NCBI RefSeq assembly: GCF_934772795.1
Contig: NZ_CAKVMR010000073.1
Span: 1-10,247 of the forward strand
Length of the DNA stretch: 10,247 nucleotides
Direction of reading: 5' to 3'
Source of the DNA: an uncultured Holdemanella sp.
GTDB lineage: Bacteria; Bacillota_I; Bacilli_A; Erysipelotrichales; Erysipelotrichaceae
Within the stretch, counting starts at the first letter, position 1. Each line of letters begins with the position of its first letter. This document shows positions 5,935 through 10,247 of this stretch, one piece after another. Under the pieces are notes generated by a model, which was given only the letters and a program-made list of their open reading frames with translations, searched no databases and was not told the origin of the DNA. The translations under genes were made by a program, and so were the position numbers.

Positions 5935-6758
5935 ATTTCTTGTATTGCGAGTGTATTTAAGGCATCCAAAATCTCTTCTTTCGATAAACATACCATTCTA
6001 TGATTGGCATCATAATAATCTGATTTTTTAATAAATCCCATAAGATCACGATACTTCACAAGCCGATCATTTAAAAACACATACCACTCTTCGATTCCCT
6101 CAATTTGATTCAATACCACATAAGGCTCTACCGGAAGAATTGTTAAAATATCCGCACCAAGTGCATACATACCAATTCTTCTACCGTGTGCATTATAAAT
6201 TCTTGGTGTTGCATAATAAGCATCTAAGGCTTGTTGATTATGTAGATATTGACCAAATAAATCTAAATCTGTGCCAAAATCATTCAATTCATTTTCCCCA
6301 ATTGAAATGGGGTGAAGAATGCCAAAGATTTCAAAATACTTATGATCCGTTAGTTTACTCTTTAAATCCATAAGTGCATCGGCACTCGTTCTTTTATCAT
6401 ACACCATCTGTAGATCGATATCCTTGATTTCCATTAGCCAATCATCTTTCACAAATTCATTGGTATCCATATATTCACAATAAACTTTCACTAAATAATA
6501 AAACAACTGAATTTCATCCATACTTGTAGGAAGACTTAAATTTAGACAAATATCATGATTCTGAATATAAATTTCAATTCCTCTTTGAAGATACTTACGA
6601 TCAAACAAGATGGTATGATCCCCAATCTGATTTGGAATCAACTGACAATTTTCATCCATGACTCCAAAAGATAAGTGGGATAATTTAACTAGATCATCAA
6701 TTATAAACTTCTTTCTACGAAAGAAACCCTTCTGCATAATACGAATATTCACAGACAT
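5931..6758 (-). CDS. DUF4299-like conserved protein of unknown function, 275 aa
   Basis: The start ATG 6758 is preceded by AGGTG at 5-nt spacing. The N-terminus MSVNIRIMQKGFFRRKKFIIDDL resembles the DUF4299 proteins of Bacillota, which begin with a short strand, a GxFxxKK basic turn and an Asp-rich helix; the match is from memory and unconfirmed. There is no signal peptide, membrane helix or catalytic motif. Visible conserved-looking stretches are HGRRIGMYALGADILTI (191-207) and VYLNQIEG/WYVFLND-type strands near 215-230, suggesting a mostly beta C-terminal half. It is the last gene in the direction hsp20-hsp20-corA, 53 bp after corA with no clear promoter or terminator between, so it may be co-transcribed with corA. 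Confidence 0.72.
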   Translation of the reverse strand: MSVNIRIMQKGFFRRKKFIIDDLVKLSHLSFGVMDENCQLIPNQIGDHTILFDRKYLQRGIEIYIQNHDICLNLSLPTSMDEIQLFYYLVKVYCEYMDTNEFVKDDWLMEIKDIDLQMVYDKRTSADALMDLKSKLTDHKYFEIFGILHPISIGENELNDFGTDLDLFGQYLHNQQALDAYYATPRIYNAHGRRIGMYALGADILTILPVEPYVVLNQIEGIEEWYVFLNDRLVKYRDLMGFIKKSDYYDANHRMVCLSKEEILDALNTLAIQEI

Positions 6759-6811
6759 ACTAACACCTGCTCTCTACCAAAATCATACACTGAAACAAGT
6801 GTTTTTTATAG

Positions 6812-7555
6812 TTAAAACCATTTTTTCTTTTTGAAGTAAATCACTTCTAAAATAATAATCAATATACAAACTCCCATCACAATGAAATATCCATAGGAAC
6901 TATCTAATTCTGGCATAGCCCTAAAGTTCATTCCATACCATCCAGTAATTAAAGTTAATGGCATAAAGATAGTTGTCACAATTGTCAAAAACTGCATAAT
7001 TTGATTCTGCCGCATCTCCACTTGTGTTTGATGCATTTCACGAAGCTGTATAGAATATTCTGCCAAACGATCCGTAACATTCGATAAGCGTGTTAGTCTT
7101 TTCTCTAATGTTTCAAAGCCATTATAAAATTCCTGCAAGTTTTGTACCACTTCAATCATCTGATCATAATACGAATCAAAAGTACTTATCGTTTTTCTCA
7201 TTTCAAATATCTGTGATTCATAATGCGAACCCTTATGCGACATCAATTGCTCTTCTATTCTTTCAAGCTTCATTTCAAGTTTTTGTAGAAACTCCATATC
7301 TTCGTTGATTAAAATATTGATTAAATTTAAAACACACTCACTTGGTGTATTTCCGGAAATCTTTTCCTTTAAAACATGATCCGGATCATATAGTACAAAA
7401 CTGGTTTCACCCACTTCAAAACTAAACATCTTTTTATTCTTTGACCTTGATTTTGCCGGAACCCAAAAAGAACCCGATAATTGATTATTTTCTTTATGTA
7501 TTCTGCAATAATGAATATGATTTAAACGCTTTTCATTGATTACTTCTACCTTCAT
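6812..7555 (-). CDS. corA: CorA-family divalent cation transporter, short form
   Basis: A 247-aa protein with the CorA hallmarks at the C-terminus: membrane helix 1 (about 187-206), the selectivity motif YGMN (207-210), a short periplasmic loop containing MPEL (214-217), membrane helix 2 (about 222-241) and a basic tail KKKKWF. Residues 85-185 are long charged helices of the funnel stalk. The N-terminal domain is smaller than in classical CorA (about 316 aa). Expected role is Mg2+ (or Co2+/Ni2+) transport as a pentamer. ATG 7555 is chosen because AAGGAG (7566-7561) lies 5 nt before it; an upstream in-frame TTG at 7585 lies inside the hsp20 terminator and lacks a ribosome site. No promoter fits between that terminator and the ribosome site. 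Confidence 0.87.
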   Translation of the reverse strand: MKVEVINEKRLNHIHYCRIHKENNQLSGSFWVPAKSRSKNKKMFSFEVGETSFVLYDPDHVLKEKISGNTPSECVLNLINILINEDMEFLQKLEMKLERIEEQLMSHKGSHYESQIFEMRKTISTFDSYYDQMIEVVQNLQEFYNGFETLEKRLTRLSNVTDRLAEYSIQLREMHQTQVEMRQNQIMQFLTIVTTIFMPLTLITGWYGMNFRAMPELDSSYGYFIVMGVCILIIILEVIYFKKKKWF

Positions 7556-7567
7556 AATTTCTCCTTC

Positions 7568-7599
7568 AAAAAAAGAATACACCAAATAGGCGTATTCTT
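7568..7599 (-). terminator. Terminator or attenuator after the hsp20 pair, abutting the corA ribosome site
   Basis: Minus-strand stem AAGAATAC/GTATTCTT (7599-7592 with 7580-7573), extended by an inner CC/GG pair, then Ts to 7568. The corA AAGGAG begins at 7566, one base after the T run. It lies 4 bp past the hsp20 stop. Read-through is needed for corA unless a promoter lies inside hsp20. Confidence 0.8.
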
Positions 7600-7603
7600 A
7601 TAG

Positions 7604-7999
7604 TTATTCGATTGGAATAAATTTATTTTCTTCGACTTGTTTAGGTGCTTCCTTAGGAACAACGATCTTCAATTCACCATTGTCAAAGGATGCCTTAACA
7701 TCTTCCTGATGAATACCTTCACCAACATAGAAGCTTCTTGAATAAGATCCACTGATACGTTCCTTACGAACGACACGACCTTTTTCATCCTTGTCTTCTG
7801 TGTTCGAACCATGAGTAGCAGTTACCTTTAAATATCCATCTTTCAATTCCATCTGGATATCTTCCTTTTTTACTCCAGGAAGTTCCATGCTCATTTCATA
7901 GTTTCCATCTTTTTCCACAATATCTGTCTTCATGACATCACTTGTAGTGTTTCCTGTAAAGAAATCATCAAATAAATCAAACATTGGATAGTACTTCAT
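7604..7999 (-). CDS. hsp20: Small heat-shock protein Hsp20 (copy A, promoter-distal)
   Basis: A 131-aa cytoplasmic holdase chaperone. The alpha-crystallin domain spans about residues 22-117, with ELPGVKKEDI (39-48) and the terminal NGELKIVVPK (107-116). The oligomerisation motif IPI (128-130) sits right at the C-terminus. The N-terminal arm MKYYPMFDLFDDFF is short and aromatic. It differs from copy B only at residue 122 (V here, I in B). The ribosome site AGGAGG is 8 nt before ATG 7999. It is the second gene of the CIRCE-controlled unit, separated from copy B by 20 bp, and is followed immediately by a terminator. Confidence 0.95.
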   Translation of the reverse strand: MKYYPMFDLFDDFFTGNTTSDVMKTDIVEKDGNYEMSMELPGVKKEDIQMELKDGYLKVTATHGSNTEDKDEKGRVVRKERISGSYSRSFYVGEGIHQEDVKASFDNGELKIVVPKEAPKQVEENKFIPIE

Positions 8000-8019
8000 A
8001 AATATCGCCTCCTGATACC

Positions 8020-8415
8020 TTATTCAATAGGGATAAATTTGTTTTCTTCAATCTGTTTAGGTGCTTCCTTAGGAACAACGATCTTTAATTCACCATTGTC
8101 AAAGGATGCCTTAACATCTTCCTGATGAATACCTTCACCAACATAGAAGCTTCTTGAATAAGATCCACTGATACGTTCCTTACGAACGACACGACCTTTT
8201 TCATCCTTGTCTTCTGTGTTCGAACCATGAGTAGCAGTTACCTTTAAATATCCATCTTTCAATTCCATCTGGATATCTTCCTTTTTAACTCCAGGAAGTT
8301 CCATGCTCATTTCATAGTTTCCATCTTTTTCCACAATATCTGTCTTCATGACATCACTAGTTGTGTTTCCTGTAAAGAAATCATCAAATAAATCAAACAT
8401 TGGATAGTACTTCAT
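8020..8415 (-). CDS. hsp20: Small heat-shock protein Hsp20 (copy B, promoter-proximal)
   Basis: A 131-aa protein with the same layout as copy A: alpha-crystallin domain about 22-117, NGELKIVVPK, and C-terminal IPI. Residue 122 is I. ATG 8415 has AGGAGG 8 nt upstream. It is the first gene after the sigma-A promoter with the CIRCE operator, behind a leader of about 78 nt, so it should be repressed by HrcA and induced by heat or misfolding stress. The near identity to copy A indicates recent duplication or gene conversion rather than two specialised paralogs. Confidence 0.95.
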   Translation of the reverse strand: MKYYPMFDLFDDFFTGNTTSDVMKTDIVEKDGNYEMSMELPGVKKEDIQMELKDGYLKVTATHGSNTEDKDEKGRVVRKERISGSYSRSFYVGEGIHQEDVKASFDNGELKIVVPKEAPKQIEENKFIPIE

Positions 8416-8499
8416 AAATATCGCCTCCTGATTACTAGATTATGAAATCTATCTTCAAGTTACGGGATATCTTTTGACTTATCTCTAACTTCAATTATC

Positions 8500-8527
8500 A
8501 TTATAGTCACTTTTTTAGCACTGTCAA
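8500..8527 (-). promoter_or_regulatory. Sigma-A promoter of the hsp20 operon
   Basis: Consensus hexamers on the minus strand: TTGACA (8527-8522), 16-bp spacer, TATAAT (8505-8500). Start is predicted near 8493, giving a leader of about 78 nt. The -35 lies inside the CIRCE element. Confidence 0.88.
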
Positions 8528-8541
8528 CAGTTAAGTGCTAA
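8515..8541. promoter_or_regulatory. CIRCE operator (HrcA-binding site)
   Basis: TTAGCACTG-N9-AAGTGCTAA (8515-8523, 9-bp spacer, 8533-8541). Spacing is exactly canonical and the outer eight bases of each arm pair perfectly; only the innermost base departs from the consensus C/G. It covers the -35 box of the hsp20 promoter, so HrcA binding would exclude RNA polymerase. Confidence 0.92.
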
Positions 8542-8550
8542 TTATTTTAT

Positions 8551-8594
8551 AAAAAATTAAAGAAGCATTAGTAGCTAAATTCACCAATGCTTCT
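8551..8594 (-). terminator. Terminator upstream of the hsp20 promoter
   Basis: A 9-bp stem AATGCTTCT/AGAAGCATT (arms 8561-8569 and 8586-8594, 16-nt loop) followed on the minus strand by TTAATTTTTT. It ends transcription of whatever once lay to the right (now a remnant and the ATPase gene) and insulates the heat-shock promoter. Confidence 0.65.
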
Positions 8595-8751
8595 GTATTT
8601 ACCAACACTGTTTCTTGTACGTTCTATATGTTCATACTCTGATGTCATTCCTGGAACCGTATATGCTTTACGGTTCTTCTGCTTTCTGGAACAGCTCATT
8701 CCTTACGATCAAGCATTTATTCAGAAATTCAATAGTAGTTATACATGTTTT
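8568..8751 (-). pseudogene. Decayed C-terminal coding remnant of unknown family
   Basis: This belongs to the 433-bp stretch between hsp20 and the ATPase gene that has no intact gene. On the minus strand one frame (8751-8671) reads 27 codons including FLNKCLIVRNELFQKAEEP, then stops. An overlapping frame (8699-8568) reads on as KAYTVPGMTSEYEHIERTR, then NSVGKYRSIGEFSY to a stop located in the terminator stem. The two read like one protein tail split by a frameshift, which fits the terminator directly at the stop. No family is recognised; chance cannot be excluded. The remaining 8752-8848 holds nothing I can assign. Confidence 0.35.
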
Positions 8752-8848
8752 CTAAAGTTAAGAAGTGTTCTTAGACTGCATTATAAATTCTCGAGTGTTT
8801 GACTTCTCATGATAAATTGCTACATTGTTTTCCTATTATTTTCTATAC

Positions 8849-10054
8849 TTACTCCGTTAACCCCAACAACCAGTCTCTTGCATTGATTCGCCTAATTCCA
8901 TCATATTGTTCTTCCGGCTCCTCATCCATCGTTAGGATTATCTTTGGATAATGATCTCTAATTACCTGCAATGGGCGAAGTTCTCTTTGAAGTGTACTTT
9001 CGTCATGTGTCGTCAATGCCACCTGATAATATATTGTTCCCCTGCTATTTTTTGCCACAAAATCCACTTCAAAAGTACCGATTTTTCCAACATACACATC
9101 ATATCCTCGCCGCAACAATTCTAAATACACAACATTTTCCAAAATATGTCCAGCATCTGCCTGCCTTGACCCTAAAAGCATGTAGCGCATTCCAATATCA
9201 ACAATATAATACTTTTCAAGTGTTTTCAGATATTGTTTTCCTTTGATATCATACCTTTTCGTCTGATAGATGATATAGCTTTCACGAAAAGCCTCCAAAT
9301 ATTTTTCTATCGTTCTCGTATCAATCTTTCTTCCTGCTGATGTCATCGTATCCGCAATTTTTTTTGATGACAATGGGTTTCCTATATTATCAAAAACAAA
9401 CTGTAGAACACTTTTTAACATCATAGTATCTGTTATCTTTTTTCTATTTACAATATCTTTTACAACAATCGTGTTGTAGATCCCTTCCAGATATTCCCTA
9501 ATTTCATTCGGTTGATTTTTTAATTCCAATGTATAGGGAAAAGAACTATTTTGCAGATATTCCGCATATTTTATTCCTCTATCATTCATACTTCCTGTAC
9601 TTTCCATATATTCACGAAATGATAACGGAAGCATCTCAATCTGTACATATCTTCCAGAAATCATCGTTGCAATCTCACTGGATAGCATATAAGCATTCGA
9701 ACCTGTAACATAAATATCTACATTGTTCTTTATATATAAACTGTCTAATACTTTTGGAAAATCTGGCACGTTCTGTATTTCATCCAGAAAAATATATGTC
9801 ATTTTATTTGTCACCAAATGTTCTTTCAAATAATTATATAGTTTTTTATAATCCGTAAGTTCCTCATAATCAAGATCTTCAAAATTAATCGCAATAATCT
9901 GTTCTTTTTCTACATTATGTTGCTTCAGATAATTTTGATAAATTTCCAACAACATTGATTTACCACATCGCCTTACTCCCGTAACAATTTTAATTAATTT
10001 CTTATCTTTCCAGGCAATTAATTTTTCAAGATATTCTTTTCTTTCAACAATCAC
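8849..10054 (-). CDS. AAA-family ATPase with DUF4143 C-terminal domain
   Basis: A 401-aa protein. The N-terminal AAA_14 domain has Walker A GVRRCGKS (26-33), Walker B YIFLDEIQ (87-94), TGSN sensor (117-120) and SGRY (133-136), followed by LPLSFREYM (142-150), typical of the family. The C-terminal DUF4143 part has GHILENVVYLELLRRGYDV (302-320) and EVDFVAKN...YYQVA (329-346), which resembles a PD-(D/E)XK nuclease-like core with E306, D331 and Q345; activity is doubtful. These proteins are common, often in many copies, and their function is unknown (proposed in defence or mobile contexts). The start is GTG 10054 with GGGGTGA 4 nt before. It carries its own promoter and is flanked by non-coding and remnant sequence, consistent with an inserted gene. 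Confidence 0.9.
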   Translation of the reverse strand: MIVERKEYLEKLIAWKDKKLIKIVTGVRRCGKSMLLEIYQNYLKQHNVEKEQIIAINFEDLDYEELTDYKKLYNYLKEHLVTNKMTYIFLDEIQNVPDFPKVLDSLYIKNNVDIYVTGSNAYMLSSEIATMISGRYVQIEMLPLSFREYMESTGSMNDRGIKYAEYLQNSSFPYTLELKNQPNEIREYLEGIYNTIVVKDIVNRKKITDTMMLKSVLQFVFDNIGNPLSSKKIADTMTSAGRKIDTRTIEKYLEAFRESYIIYQTKRYDIKGKQYLKTLEKYYIVDIGMRYMLLGSRQADAGHILENVVYLELLRRGYDVYVGKIGTFEVDFVAKNSRGTIYYQVALTTHDESTLQRELRPLQVIRDHYPKIILTMDEEPEEQYDGIRRINARDWLLGLTE

Positions 10055-10085
10055 ACAATCACCCCATATTCGGTTTATATATTAT

Positions 10086-10115
10086 ATTATAATCCAAAAA
10101 AGCAATAAGACACAA
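10086..10115 (-). promoter_or_regulatory. Promoter of the AAA/DUF4143 ATPase gene
   Basis: Minus strand TTGTGT (10115-10110), 18-bp spacer, TATAAT (10091-10086). A second TATAAT overlaps it at 10086-10081. Predicted leader is about 25 nt. Confidence 0.55.
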
Positions 10116-10146
10116 CAGTTTTTGCGTTGCAATGTAATAACTGTTG
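10113..10146. repeat. Inverted repeat at the ATPase promoter
   Basis: CAACAGTT (10113-10120) and AACTGTTG (10139-10146) are perfect inverted complements separated by 18 bp. One arm overlaps the -35 box, so it may be an operator. On the plus strand the repeat is followed by TTTATTTATT, so a weak terminator is an alternative. Confidence 0.45.
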
Positions 10147-10215
10147 TTTATTTATTACTTTTTGCATTTAATCGTCAACTTCCCGCAATATTTATACATC
10201 TATACAAATAAACAT

Positions 10216-10246
10216 CCCGTTGTGCTGTCACAACGGGTATTTTTTT
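10216..10246 (+). terminator. Strong rho-independent terminator at the right edge
   Basis: A 9-bp GC-rich stem CCCGTTGTG/CACAACGGG (10216-10224 with 10229-10237), 4-nt loop, then TA and seven Ts (10240-10246). Orientation is plus, but no plus-strand gene precedes it in the window. Confidence 0.8.
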
Positions 10247-10247
10247 A

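Larger units (their letters stand above)
7604..8432. repeat. Tandem duplication of the hsp20 gene
   Basis: Two units, 7604-8016 and 8020-8432, are offset by 416 bp and cover each coding sequence plus its Shine-Dalgarno. I counted 11 differences over the 396-bp coding length, seven of them in 28 bp near the 3' end (7610-7637). A 200-bp stretch (7671-7870) is identical. Sequence outside the units is unrelated. Confidence 0.9.

Noticed and set aside
6787..6807. Hairpin ACACT/AGTGT followed by T6 between corA and the DUF4299-like gene
   Set aside because: The T run is on the plus strand while both genes are on the minus strand; the stem is only 5 AT-rich base pairs, so it is not a terminator for this operon.
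7556..7585. TTG start for corA
   Set aside because: The ten extra codons are the terminator stem, T run and Shine-Dalgarno of corA itself, with no ribosome site in front.

Overview
The window looks like a chromosomal segment of a low-GC Gram-positive bacterium (Bacillota). The AT-rich sequence, strong Shine-Dalgarno sites (AGGAGG or GGTGA), housekeeping-type promoters (TTGACA/TATAAT), a CIRCE operator and T-tailed hairpin terminators all point there. The gene set (VUT-family queuosine precursor transporter, free-standing AlaX-type editing protein, CorA, paired Hsp20) would fit an Erysipelotrichia-like gut organism, but that placement is inference only.

Left part (1-1700). The first codons of a minus-strand membrane protein run off the left edge. 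Next is a minus-strand two-gene unit: an Xre-type HTH fused to a DUF3990 (ADP-ribosyltransferase-like) domain, followed 15 bp later by a 167-aa protein that is probably its partner. This resembles a toxin-antitoxin or defence cassette. Its promoter is embedded in two nearly identical 32-bp palindromes.

Middle-left (1700-3970). Diverging from that cassette is a plus-strand pair: a 576-aa protein with a PemK/MazF-like barrel followed by four ~95-residue repeats that look like further small barrels, and a 155-aa SWIM zinc-finger protein. A bidirectional terminator closes the unit.

Centre (3955-6758). A VUT/YhhQ queuosine precursor transporter (minus) and an AlaX-like alanyl-tRNA editing protein (plus) diverge from promoters whose -35 boxes overlap. 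The transporter leader folds into an H-type pseudoknot that captures its Shine-Dalgarno sequence, in the style of a preQ1-I riboswitch. The editing gene converges with a DUF4299-like gene, and one hairpin holds both stop codons.

Right (6759-8600). A heat-shock unit on the minus strand is driven by a sigma-A promoter overlapped by a CIRCE element. It holds two tandem, nearly identical hsp20 genes (one amino-acid difference), then a terminator directly abutting the Shine-Dalgarno of corA, then corA and the DUF4299-like gene. With no room for a promoter after the terminator, corA probably depends on read-through.

Far right (8568-10247). A short decayed coding remnant is followed by an AAA-14/DUF4143 ATPase on the minus strand with its own promoter, and by an orphan plus-strand terminator at the edge. 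No tRNA, rRNA, CRISPR array or intact insertion sequence was seen.
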